A stretch of DNA of 64,000 bases from Acidimicrobiales bacterium (GTDB lineage Bacteria > Actinomycetota > Acidimicrobiia > Acidimicrobiales > RAAP-2). The stretch covers positions 36,580-100,579 of the forward strand of contig JADGOE010000002.1 in assembly GCA_017883135.1 (NCBI GenBank). The letters are read 5' to 3'. The translations under genes were made by a program, and so were the position numbers. Of the stretch, positions 17,973-26,141 are shown piece after piece. Within the stretch, counting starts at the first letter, position 1. Each line of letters opens with the position of its first letter. The notes beneath the pieces were generated by a model that had not been told where the DNA came from, searched no databases, and saw only the letters and a list, made by a program, of their open reading frames with translations.

Positions 17973-19340
17973 TCAGATCCGCTCGAAGTTGCGGGCCAGC
18001 TCCCAGTCGGTGACCACCGAGTTGGCCTTGGCCCACTCTTGGCGGGCGGTGTTGAGCAGGTGGTGGTGGACCTCGGGCCCGAAGGCCTCGGCTGCCACCT
18101 CGCTCGCGGCCAGGGTGTCGATCGCCTCGGCCAGGGTGGCGGGGATGCGGGGCACCTCGGGTGCCTTGTACGCATTGCCGGTGAAGGCCGGCTCGAGTTC
18201 GAGCCCGTGGTCGATACCCCACAGCCCACCGGCGATGGCTGCGGCCAGTGCGATGTACGGGTTCACGTCGGCGCCGGGTATCCGGCTCTCCACCCGCCGC
18301 CCGGCTCCGGCCCCGACCGCCCGGAACCCGCAGGTGCGGTTGTCCTCTCCCCACACCACGGCTGTCGGCGCCCACGAGTCGGGCACGTAGCGTCGATAGG
18401 AATTCACGTAGGGGGCGAAGCACCACGCCAGCTGCTGGGCCGCGTGGATCTGGCCGGCCACCCACTGCTGGCCTTTGGTGGAGAAGCCCGACGGCGAGGA
18501 CTCCCCGTCGGCGGGTGCCATGAGAGGAGTGTCGGTGGTGGCATCCCACAGGCTGGTGTGGATGTGACAGGACGAGCCGGCGGACTCCATGGACCACTTG
18601 GCCATGAAGGTGGCCGCCCGGCCGAACCCCGAGGCGATCTCCTTCACGCCGTTCTTGAAGACCAGATGTCGGTCGGCCACCTCGAGCGCCCCGCCGTAGG
18701 TGATGTTGATCTCGTGCTGGCCGATGCCCGCCTCACCCTTGGAGAACTCGATGGGGATGCCGGCTTCGACCATCTGGTTGCGGATCCGCCCGATGATGTA
18801 CTCCTCGCGCGAGGTCTGCAGCAGCTGGTAGTCCTCGATGGTGTCGGCGTGGGGCACCAGCCCCTGCCAGTTCTTTTGGGCGGCCTCGGCGAACGAGTCG
18901 AGGAAGAGGTAGAACTCGAGCTCGGTGGCACACTTGACCTCGAGGCCCCGTTCGGCCGCACGTTCGAGCTGGCGGCGAAGGATCCGACGCGGTGAGACCT
19001 CGACCGGTTCCCCGTCCATGGTGAGCAGGTCGCAGAGCACCATCGCACTGCCCGGCAACCAGGGCAGTGGCCGCACCGTCAGGGGGTCGATCACCGCGTT
19101 GACGTCGCCGTAGCCGGTCTCCCACGTGGCGAACTGGTAGCCGGGCAGGGGATCCATGTCCACGTCACAGGCAAGCAGGTAGTCGCAGGCCTCGATCCCG
19201 TGGTCCAACACGTGCTCGAGGAAGAATGTGCCGGTCACCCGCTTTCCCACCGGGCGGCCCTGCAGGTCGGGAAAGGCCACCACGACCGTATCGATGTCAC
19301 CCGAACGGATCTGATGAGGGAGGGTTGCGAGGGTCATCAT
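17973..19340 (-). CDS. glutamine synthetase-family protein, gamma-glutamylpolyamine synthetase-like
   Basis: ATP-dependent ligase of the glutamine synthetase fold, 455 residues from the ATG at 19340 (472 if from 19391). It shows the beta-grasp N-terminus IDTVVVAFPDLQGRPVGKR, the metal-binding Glu region ATELEFYLF, GEAGIGQHEINITYG, the HIHTSLW block with the catalytic-site His, and RVESRIPGADVNPYIALAAAI. These match the PuuA/GlnA3-like clade that glutamylates amines rather than ammonia; the adenylylation loop typical of GlnA-I is not obvious. Lies 58 bases after an SDR gene on the same strand and opposite PuuD-like and aldehyde dehydrogenase genes, which supports a polyamine or amine catabolic role. 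The exact amine is unknown. Confidence 0.83.
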   Translation of the reverse strand: MMTLATLPHQIRSGDIDTVVVAFPDLQGRPVGKRVTGTFFLEHVLDHGIEACDYLLACDVDMDPLPGYQFATWETGYGDVNAVIDPLTVRPLPWLPGSAMVLCDLLTMDGEPVEVSPRRILRRQLERAAERGLEVKCATELEFYLFLDSFAEAAQKNWQGLVPHADTIEDYQLLQTSREEYIIGRIRNQMVEAGIPIEFSKGEAGIGQHEINITYGGALEVADRHLVFKNGVKEIASGFGRAATFMAKWSMESAGSSCHIHTSLWDATTDTPLMAPADGESSPSGFSTKGQQWVAGQIHAAQQLAWCFAPYVNSYRRYVPDSWAPTAVVWGEDNRTCGFRAVGAGAGRRVESRIPGADVNPYIALAAAIAGGLWGIDHGLELEPAFTGNAYKAPEVPRIPATLAEAIDTLAASEVAAEAFGPEVHHHLLNTARQEWAKANSVVTDWELARNFERI

Positions 19341-19398
19341 GGAAGCACTTTGCTCCAGCGGGGGCGTCTCGTCCAGCCCATCTGCCGACATCGGGCCG

Positions 19399-20175
19399 CT
19401 ACTCGGGCGTGACGTAGGCCGCGGTGATGCCCCCGTCGACCACCAGAGCGGATCCGGTGACGAACGAGGCGTCGTCCGACGCAAGGAACAGCGCCGCCTT
19501 GGCGATCTCCTCGGGGCGCCCGAACCGCCCGATGGGAATGTGCACCAGGCGCCGTTGGCGGCGGGCCGGATCGGCCAGCAGCTCGGCCAGCAGCGGCGTC
19601 TCGATCGGCCCCGGGCAGATCGAGTTGGCCCGGATCCCCTTGCGGGCGTACTCGACGGCCACCTCGCGGGTCATGGCCAACACCCCACCCTTGGACGCGG
19701 TGTAGGCGATCTGTGCGGTGGCCGCCCCCATCAGGGCCACGAAGGAGGCCACGTTGACGATGGAGCCACCCCCTGAGTCCAGCATGGCCGGTATGGCGGC
19801 CCGGCATCCGAGCCAGACCCCCTTGAGGTTGACCTCCATCACTTTCTGCCACGTCGCGGGAGGCGTGTCGAGGACACCGCCGTCGTCATCGGGAAAGATC
19901 CCTGCGTTGTTGAAGAGCACGTGCAGGCCGCCGTAGGTGTCGACCGCGGTGCGGACCATGGCCTCGACCTGACCCTCGTCGGAGACGTCCGTGGCAACCG
20001 CCGTGGCGGAGCCGCCGGCGGCGATGATCTCGGCTACCGCCGATTCGGCCTGGTCGGCGACCACATCGGCCACCACCACCTTGGCCCCTTCGGCTGCGAA
20101 GAGCGCCGCGGCAACACGTCCGATGCCACTTCCCGCGCCGGTGATCACCGCCACTTTGCCGTCGAGTCGTGCCAT
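19399..20175 (-). CDS. SDR-family NAD(P)-dependent oxidoreductase
   Basis: Classical short-chain dehydrogenase of 258 residues from the ATG at 20175 (GGAGG six bases upstream). The cofactor motif is TGAGSGIG, then NNAG (LFNNAGIF), the catalytic Ser in IVNVASFVALMG, YTASK with the active Tyr and Lys, and ICPGPIETPLL. An acidic residue at the end of strand 2 (VVVADV) suggests NAD. The longer track ORF is read-through upstream. First gene of the pair with the glutamine synthetase-like gene; it might oxidise an alcohol or amine-derived intermediate, but no PuuB-type amine oxidase is present and I do not claim it replaces one. Confidence 0.9.
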   Translation of the reverse strand: MARLDGKVAVITGAGSGIGRVAAALFAAEGAKVVVADVVADQAESAVAEIIAAGGSATAVATDVSDEGQVEAMVRTAVDTYGGLHVLFNNAGIFPDDDGGVLDTPPATWQKVMEVNLKGVWLGCRAAIPAMLDSGGGSIVNVASFVALMGAATAQIAYTASKGGVLAMTREVAVEYARKGIRANSICPGPIETPLLAELLADPARRQRRLVHIPIGRFGRPEEIAKAALFLASDDASFVTGSALVVDGGITAAYVTPE

Positions 20176-20219
20176 TGGAGCCTCCATCCCGTGTGCAGTC
20201 GGTTCCGACCTGGGTCGAC

Positions 20220-20245
20220 CTGGCTGGTCCGGCCGGACCAGCCAG
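20220..20245. promoter_or_regulatory. perfect 26-bp palindrome between divergent operons
   Basis: The half-site CTGGCTGGTCCGG is followed immediately by its exact reverse complement. It lies 45 bases before the SDR start and 57 before the PuuD-like start, the position expected of a shared operator for divergent promoters. A terminator is unlikely because both flanking genes point away from it. Confidence 0.6.
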
Positions 20246-20301
20246 CTCGCCCGGTGGCGAACCTTATCGGGGCGGCACGGAGCGGTGGAATACTGGCGAC
20301 C

Positions 20302-21057
20302 ATGACGCCGGCACCACCCCGCCCTCTGATCGGGGTGTCCATGTACCGCCAGGTCACAAGGTGGTGGTCGTGGGACCGCGACGCAGCGCTTGTGCCCGGT
20401 GCCTACCTCGACCTGGTGGAGGCCGCCGGCGGTCAACCGGTGCTCGTGCCTCCGATGGGCGATGCCACCGACGGACCCGGCCAGCCTGCAGGCACGGGGA
20501 TGACCGCGAGGCTCGACGGCCTGCTCTCCGCCCTCGACGGCCTGGTCCTGATCGGCGGGGGTGACGTCGATGCCGGTCGGTACGGGCAGGACCCCGACCC
20601 CCGTAACGGCGGCACCAGCCACCGGCGGGACGAGCTCGAGCTCGGGCTGCTGGCTGGGGCGCTGGACAGGGACCTGCCGGTGTTGGCCGTCTGCCGGGGC
20701 GTACAGCTGCTCAACGTCCACCTCGGGGGCGACCTGGTCCAGCAGCTGCCCGACCTCCTCGGAACGAACAACCACCAACCCCGGCCCGGCGCCTTCGGCT
20801 CGGTGGCGGTCGTCACCGAGGAGGGCAGCGCCGTGCGCAGACTCCTCGGTGCGCGGGTGAACGTCTTGTGCAGCCACCATCAGGCCATCGGCGAGCTGGG
20901 CCGCGACCTGGTGGTGACCGCGAGAAGCAAAGATGGGGTGATCGAGGCTGTCGAGCTGCCCGGCCACCGGTTCGTGGTGGGCGTGCAGTGGCATCCCGAG
21001 GAGTTCGCCGACCGCCGACTGTTCGATGCACTGGTCGACGCGGCGCGGACCCGGTAG
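20302..21057 (+). CDS. gamma-glutamyl-gamma-aminobutyrate hydrolase family protein (PuuD-like)
   Basis: Class I glutamine amidotransferase-fold hydrolase, 251 residues from the ATG at 20302. The nucleophile Cys is in PVLAVCRGVQLLNVHLGG and the His-Glu pair in VGVQWHPEEF; an N-terminal PLIGVSMYR and LIGGGDVDAGRY are typical of peptidase C26/PuuD proteins. PuuD releases GABA (or another acid) from its gamma-glutamyl conjugate. It lies opposite the PuuA-like ligase and 29 bases before an aldehyde dehydrogenase, completing three of the four steps of the Puu scheme. The track ORF start at 19921 is too far upstream. Confidence 0.88.
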   Translation: MTPAPPRPLIGVSMYRQVTRWWSWDRDAALVPGAYLDLVEAAGGQPVLVPPMGDATDGPGQPAGTGMTARLDGLLSALDGLVLIGGGDVDAGRYGQDPDPRNGGTSHRRDELELGLLAGALDRDLPVLAVCRGVQLLNVHLGGDLVQQLPDLLGTNNHQPRPGAFGSVAVVTEEGSAVRRLLGARVNVLCSHHQAIGELGRDLVVTARSKDGVIEAVELPGHRFVVGVQWHPEEFADRRLFDALVDAARTR

Positions 21058-21086
21058 CGAGGACCATCGGTCGAGGAGGAGCAGGG

Positions 21087-22478
21087 ATGAGCAACGTCAC
21101 CAGCGTGATCAACCCGGCAACGGAGGCCACCATCGCGGAGACCCCCATCCAGGGGGTGGACGAAGTCGACGCCGCAGTGGCCCGATCGCTTGGAGCCGGC
21201 CCGGCCTGGAGGGCGATGGCACCCGCTGACAGGGCCCGCCTGATGCGCCGGTTCGCGGCCCAAGTAGAGGAGCACGGCGAGGAGCTGGCCCAGCTCGAGA
21301 CCGCCAACGTGGGCAAGGCCATCGGCGAGAGCCGCGACGAGGTGGGCATGGTGGCCGAGGTGTTGTACTTCTACGCCGGAGCGGTGGACAAGCACCGGGG
21401 TGCCACGGTACCGGTGGCCGGGGGGGTCGACATGACCTTCCACGAGCCCCTGGGCGTGGTGGCGGCCATCGTCCCGTGGAACTTCCCGATCGCCATCACC
21501 TCCTGGAAGGTCGGCCCCGCGTTGGCTACGGGGAACACCATCATCGTGAAGCCCGCGGAGATCACGCCCCTCACCGCACTGCGCCTGGCCGACCTGGCCC
21601 TCGATGCCGGCATTCCCGAGGGAGTGCTCCAGGTGGTGACGGGGAAGGGCTCGGTCATCGGGACCCGCCTGAGCGAGCACCCCGATGTGGCCAAGGTGGC
21701 CTTCACCGGCTCCACCGAAGTGGGACGCGAGGTGATGGCCCGGGCGTCGGGGACCATCAAACGGGTCACCCTCGAGCTGGGGGGGAAGTCGGCCTCGGTC
21801 ATCTTCGCCAACGCCGATCTGGAGCGGGCCGCGGCGGCCACCCCCGGTGGTGTGTTCGCCAACGCCGGCCAGGACTGTTGCGCACGCAGTCGGGTGCTGG
21901 TGCAGCGGCCGGTGTTCGAGCGGTATCTCGGGCTGCTGGCCGATGCGGTGGACGCCTGGACGGTGGGTGATCCGACGGATCCGGCCATCAAGATGGGGCC
22001 AATGGTCACCGAGGCCCACCGCAAGGTGGTCGCGGGCTACCTGGCCGAAGGGATGGGGGAGCCTGGCGGGGGGCCGGTCCCGACCCACACGTCGGGGAGA
22101 GTGCCCGATGGTCCGGGCTTCTGGTTTCCGCCCACCGTGGTTGCCCCGGCCGGCGTCGACTGGCGCATGGACCGCGAGGAGATCTTCGGTCCGGTGGTGG
22201 CGGTCATCCCCTTCGAGGACGAGGAGGAAGCGGTCCGACTGGCCAACGACACCCCCTACGGGCTGTCCGGCACCATCTGGACACGGGACGGGGCACGCTC
22301 CCTGCGCATGGCCCGGGCCGTGCAGGCCGGCAACCTCTCGGTGAATTCGAACAGCTCGGTGCGGGTGCAGACCAGCTTCGGCGGCATGAAGCAGTCGGGG
22401 TTCGGCCGCGAACTCGGGCTCGAGGCACTAGCTTCCTACAGCGATGTGAAGAACGTCTTCGTGTCCACCGACGGGTGA
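21087..22478 (+). CDS. aldehyde dehydrogenase family protein
   Basis: NAD(P)-dependent aldehyde dehydrogenase of 463 residues; ATG at 21087 with a purine-rich GAGGAGGAGCAGGG ribosome site. The oxyanion Asn lies in IVPWNFPIAI, the cofactor segment is FTGSTEVGREV, the general base Glu in TLELGGKSASV, and the nucleophilic Cys in AGQDCCARSRVLV. EEIFGPVVAVIPF and GGMKQSGFGRELG are further family blocks. Its place in the operon with the PuuD-like hydrolase suggests oxidation of a gamma-glutamylaminoaldehyde or free aminoaldehyde (PuuC- or PatD-like). Confidence 0.9.
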   Translation: MSNVTSVINPATEATIAETPIQGVDEVDAAVARSLGAGPAWRAMAPADRARLMRRFAAQVEEHGEELAQLETANVGKAIGESRDEVGMVAEVLYFYAGAVDKHRGATVPVAGGVDMTFHEPLGVVAAIVPWNFPIAITSWKVGPALATGNTIIVKPAEITPLTALRLADLALDAGIPEGVLQVVTGKGSVIGTRLSEHPDVAKVAFTGSTEVGREVMARASGTIKRVTLELGGKSASVIFANADLERAAAATPGGVFANAGQDCCARSRVLVQRPVFERYLGLLADAVDAWTVGDPTDPAIKMGPMVTEAHRKVVAGYLAEGMGEPGGGPVPTHTSGRVPDGPGFWFPPTVVAPAGVDWRMDREEIFGPVVAVIPFEDEEEAVRLANDTPYGLSGTIWTRDGARSLRMARAVQAGNLSVNSNSSVRVQTSFGGMKQSGFGRELGLEALASYSDVKNVFVSTDG

Positions 22479-22596
22479 CGCACGCGGTTCGAGGATCAGC
22501 AGGACCTGAGCGACCGTTCGGAGCGATGGCACCCCGAGGTGGGTGTCATCGGGACGACGGCCCGATGAGCGTCGGAACCAGGGGGCAGTAGGAGGC

Positions 22597-24726
22597 ATGT
22601 CGGGCAACTCCGAGCCACCGGGCGATGGTCGCCTGCTGCAGTCCGGCGATGAGGCCGGCACCGCCCCCGGCGACCGCCGATTCAGACCGGATATCGAAGG
22701 ACTGAGGGCCGTCGCCATCGTGCTGGTGGTGCTGTACCACGCCGGCCTTCGGGGGCTGAGCGGGGGCTACATCGGCGTGGATGTCTTCTTCGTGATCTCC
22801 GGATTCGTCATCACCGGGGTGCTCCTCCGGGAGCAGGCCGCCACCCATCGGACTTCGATCCTCGCTTTCTACGGGCGTCGATGCCGTCGCATCATTCCGG
22901 CCGCGACGCTGGCGATCGTCGTCACGGTCGTCGCGACCTACGCGGTGCTGGGGGTCGTCGACGGCAACCAGACCGCGATCGACGCGCGATGGGCGGCGAT
23001 CTTCCTCGCCAACTTCCACTTTGCCTCGGTGGGGACGAACTACCTCTCCGCGCAGCTGCCGCCCTCTCCGCTCCAGAACTTCTGGTCACTTGCCGTCGAG
23101 GAGCAGTTCTACCTCGTCTACCCGACGATCTTTCTGGTGCTCTCTGCGGTCCGGAGCCGACTGTCGCTGCGGGCGCGACTGGCCATCGGTCTGACCGCGA
23201 CCATCGTTGCCTCGTTCACCTTCTCCGTGATCCAGACGGCCTCCAACCCGACGGTCGCCTTCTTCTCTCCCTTCACCCGGGCATGGGAGCTCGCGCTCGG
23301 CGCATTGATCGCGGTGGGGACGGAGTGGCTCCTCGAAGTTCCCGAGGTCATCGGCTCGATCATGACCTGGGCCGGGTTGGGGGCCATCGGGCTCGCCGCT
23401 GTCATGTTCACCAGCAACACCCCCTACCCGGGGTGGCAGGCAGCCCTCCCGGTCATCGGAACGGCACTGGTCATCGCCGGCGGGGCCGCTACGCCCCGGT
23501 GGGCAGCTGAGGGCCTCCTGAAGGTGACCCCGTTCCGGTGGCTCGGAAAACTCTCCTACTCGCTGTACCTGTGGCACTGGCCGATCCTGATCATCGCGGC
23601 GGAATCGGTCGGCAAGACCAGTCTGCCGTTCAGCCAGAACCTGGTGTGGTTGCTGGTCGCCCTGCTTGCTTCGATCGTGAGCTACAACCTGGTCGAGAAC
23701 CCCATCCGACACTCCACGTTCGTCGGCGCCAGACGTTGGGCACCGATCGGCCTTGGCGTCGCGTTGATCGCGGTCTCCTTCGGGGTGGCCACCGTCGGGC
23801 TCGGCGACCATGCGAGCACGGCCTCGACTCCTCGAGGGACCGTTCATCCCGGCCGGGTGCACCCCACCACCTCGGGCACCCCCGATCCATCGACGTTCGT
23901 GGCGAACCTGGTCCGAGTAGCGCCCCTCATCCGGGTGCTTCCGGCAGACCTGACCCCCTCGCTGGCCGGGGTCCGCACCGATTGGGGAGGCCCTGGACCG
24001 CTCTGCTGGCCTGCACTGGGCCAGACCAGCATCCCCGCGTGCGTGTTCGGCGATCCGCACGGAACCCGCACCATGGTGCTGTACGGGGACTCGCATGCGG
24101 CGATGTGGTTCGATGCCGTCAACGTCATCGCGGTCATGTCCCACTGGAAGCTGGTCTACCTCGGAAAGGGCGACTGCCCTGCCGACATGCTCACCTACGA
24201 GAACCCTCCCGGATGGGGTCGGGCCGGCGGCGAGTACTCGGTGTGCGATCAGTGGCACCGCTTCGCACTCGACCGGATAAGTCGGCTTCACCCGGATCTC
24301 GTGGTGATCACCCAGGAGGTGCGTGGAAAGCCTGACGGCAAGGGCTACAGCGCCCACCAGTGGCAACAGGGATTGGAGACCACGTTCGATCGACTCGGGG
24401 TAGCGAAGAGCAAGATCGTGGTGTTGGGCAACATCCCGATCCTTCCGCAGGCCGGCCCGCAGTGCCTGGCCAGGAACAGTGCCGCGGTGCAGAAGTGTTC
24501 GGGTCCCGTTGTCCAGTACTCGACCGTGTTCAACCGAGCCGAGCGCGCCGCCACGGCGAGCAAGGGGGCGCGGTACATCGATGTGACGCCATGGTTCTGT
24601 TCGACGATCTGCACGGCGATCATCGGGAAGTACCAGGTGTACTGGGACGATTATCACATCGCGGCCACCTACTCGTTCGTGCTCGAAGGGGTCCTCACCC
24701 AGTCGCTCGGCCTCTCCACGGCTTGA
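22597..24726 (+). CDS. acyltransferase family protein with C-terminal SGNH domain (OafA/YrhL-like)
   Basis: A 709-residue membrane O-acyltransferase. After an approximately 25-residue cytoplasmic start comes FRPDIEGLRAVAIVLVVLYHAG, the family hallmark with the essential His, then GGYIGVDVFFVISGFVITG and about ten further helices (for example RWLGKLSYSLYLWHWPILI). The extracytoplasmic C-terminus is an SGNH hydrolase-like domain: block I YGDSHAAMWFDA with the Ser, and WDDYHIAATYS with Asp-x-x-His. Such fused proteins transfer acetyl groups to exported polysaccharide, peptidoglycan or lipids. The ribosome site GGAGG sits only one base before ATG. Monocistronic. Confidence 0.92.
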   Translation: MSGNSEPPGDGRLLQSGDEAGTAPGDRRFRPDIEGLRAVAIVLVVLYHAGLRGLSGGYIGVDVFFVISGFVITGVLLREQAATHRTSILAFYGRRCRRIIPAATLAIVVTVVATYAVLGVVDGNQTAIDARWAAIFLANFHFASVGTNYLSAQLPPSPLQNFWSLAVEEQFYLVYPTIFLVLSAVRSRLSLRARLAIGLTATIVASFTFSVIQTASNPTVAFFSPFTRAWELALGALIAVGTEWLLEVPEVIGSIMTWAGLGAIGLAAVMFTSNTPYPGWQAALPVIGTALVIAGGAATPRWAAEGLLKVTPFRWLGKLSYSLYLWHWPILIIAAESVGKTSLPFSQNLVWLLVALLASIVSYNLVENPIRHSTFVGARRWAPIGLGVALIAVSFGVATVGLGDHASTASTPRGTVHPGRVHPTTSGTPDPSTFVANLVRVAPLIRVLPADLTPSLAGVRTDWGGPGPLCWPALGQTSIPACVFGDPHGTRTMVLYGDSHAAMWFDAVNVIAVMSHWKLVYLGKGDCPADMLTYENPPGWGRAGGEYSVCDQWHRFALDRISRLHPDLVVITQEVRGKPDGKGYSAHQWQQGLETTFDRLGVAKSKIVVLGNIPILPQAGPQCLARNSAAVQKCSGPVVQYSTVFNRAERAATASKGARYIDVTPWFCSTICTAIIGKYQVYWDDYHIAATYSFVLEGVLTQSLGLSTA

Positions 24727-24877
24727 GCCGGAAACACTGCCTCGGCACCGCAGAGGGCCTGCGAATGATCGGCGGACGGCGACATCGACGTGACCAACCA
24801 GCATCGGACTTTCTGCGGGCACTCGAGCGGCGTGGCATCCTGCGGGCTGTGACGGCTGCCGGCAACCAGCGATCGAG

Positions 24878-25651
24878 GTGGAGGGGTTGAGCATCCACGC
24901 CGGCCGGGTCGCCGTCATCACCGGGGCGAGCCGTGGCCTCGGTGCCGGCATGGCCGAGACGTTTGCCGGCCAGGGGATGCATCTGGGCCTGTGCGCCCGT
25001 GCCCGGCCGGAATCGCCCGACTGGGCCCCCGCCCTGACGGCATCGGTCGATGTGACCGACGCCGACGCGGTCGATGCCTTTGCCGGTGCGGTGGCCGAGC
25101 GTTTCGGTCGGATCGATCTGTGGGTGAACAACGCAGGGGTCCTCGCCCCGATCGGCCCGCTTGCCGATGCCGACCCCGAAGAAGTGCGTCGGCACTTCGA
25201 TGCCAACGTGCTGGGCGTCGTCCACGGCACGGGCGCCTTTGCCCGACAGGTGAGGGGCCAGCCCGAGGGCGGAGTCCTGGTCAACATCTCGTCGGGGGCG
25301 GCGGCTACCCCCTATGAGGGATGGGCCGTCTACTGCGCTTCGAAGGCAGCGGTCGAGATGCTCACCGAGGTCGTTGCACTCGAGGAGCTCCCAGCCGGCC
25401 TGAGGGCCTACGCCCTGGCGCCGGGCGTGGTGGACACCGACATGCAGACCCTCATCCGTTCGAGCACGGAGGAGGCGTTCCCCGATGTCCGGCGTTTCCG
25501 ACGTCTCAAGCAGGAGGGCCGGTTCAATTCGGCCGATTGGGTGGCACGGTTCATCCTCGATCGCTGCCTGGGTGCAGCGGGCTCGGACGGTCCAGCAGAC
25601 GTTGCCGGTGCAGTGCGCCTCCGGGTGCCAGACGAACCGGGTGGAATCTAG
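24878..25651 (+). CDS. SDR-family oxidoreductase
   Basis: A 257-residue short-chain dehydrogenase. TGASRGLGAGMAETF is the cofactor loop, VNNAGVLAPIG follows, and the active site has ISSGAAATPYEGWAVYCASKAAVEML. LAPGVVDTDMQTLIR is the conserved post-active-site segment. It resembles the benzil reductase/YIR035C-type SDRs. The start may be the GTG at 24878 or a TTG at 24887 that has GGAGGGG just before it. The 151 bases upstream hold no gene I can support. Substrate unknown. Confidence 0.87.
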   Translation: MEGLSIHAGRVAVITGASRGLGAGMAETFAGQGMHLGLCARARPESPDWAPALTASVDVTDADAVDAFAGAVAERFGRIDLWVNNAGVLAPIGPLADADPEEVRRHFDANVLGVVHGTGAFARQVRGQPEGGVLVNISSGAAATPYEGWAVYCASKAAVEMLTEVVALEELPAGLRAYALAPGVVDTDMQTLIRSSTEEAFPDVRRFRRLKQEGRFNSADWVARFILDRCLGAAGSDGPADVAGAVRLRVPDEPGGI

Positions 25652-25858
25652 AAAGGGAAGCCCCCGTCCCTGTAGCCCCGGCAGGGCAATGGCCTCGTGG
25701 AGGTTGTCTGTCTTGGCTTCAATCATTGGGATCATGCCGACGAATCGGATATGGACTTCGGTATGAGCCATCGAAGAATGGCCCAAGCGGTGTGCACGCC
25801 CTTGCTAGGCCCCCGCGCCTTGGCGCACGGCATCGAAGCGGCAACTGGTAACGCCAGG

Positions 25859-25864
25859 TAACGT
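25859..25864 (+). promoter_or_regulatory. -10 box of the small membrane peptide gene
   Basis: TAACGT, seven bases before the ATG at 25872, with no ribosome-binding sequence between. Same leaderless geometry as at 26130 and elsewhere. Confidence 0.45.
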
Positions 25865-25871
25865 CGCGGAC

Positions 25872-25997
25872 ATGTCCGAACGTTCCCGCAAGATCGCCAA
25901 GCCGGCGGCGTTGGGCGTGCTGGCCACCGTGGCCACCATGGCCAGCGTCTGGTGGTTCGCGTTGAGGCCCCGGCGCAAGGTGAAGCTCGACAAGTAG
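25872..25997 (+). CDS. small single-pass membrane protein (41 residues)
   Basis: An ORF too short for the track: MSERSRKIAKPAALGV opens with a basic cytoplasmic segment, a helix of about 20 residues follows (through TVATMASVWWFAL), and it ends with the very basic RPRRKVKLDK. Basic residues on both sides of one helix suggest a small anchored protein. A TAACGT box seven bases before the ATG gives it a plausible leaderless promoter, matching other genes here. The family is unknown to me and I assign no function. Confidence 0.6.
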   Translation: MSERSRKIAKPAALGVLATVATMASVWWFALRPRRKVKLDK

Positions 25998-26129
25998 GGA
26001 CGAACCCGGCAAATGCTCCGGGCGACTCATCGCAAGCAGATCTTCCGTCGGGCGTCGGCCGGCGAGCCCCTGGCCAGAACCTCGGCCGCAGGGCCCACCT
26101 GGGCCGGCCTCGCTCAATCCCCTACCCGG

Positions 26130-26135
26130 TAACCT
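26130..26135 (+). promoter_or_regulatory. -10 box of the MFS transporter gene
   Basis: TAACCT exactly six bases before the GTG start at 26142; no Shine-Dalgarno sequence. Indicates a leaderless transcript and supports GTG as the start. Confidence 0.5.
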
Positions 26136-26141
26136 CGGCCG

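Noticed and set aside
25752-25860. 36-codon plus-strand ORF starting MDFGMSHRRM
   Set aside because: No ribosome site or -10 box, no motif; it only happens to end just before the supported 41-residue gene.
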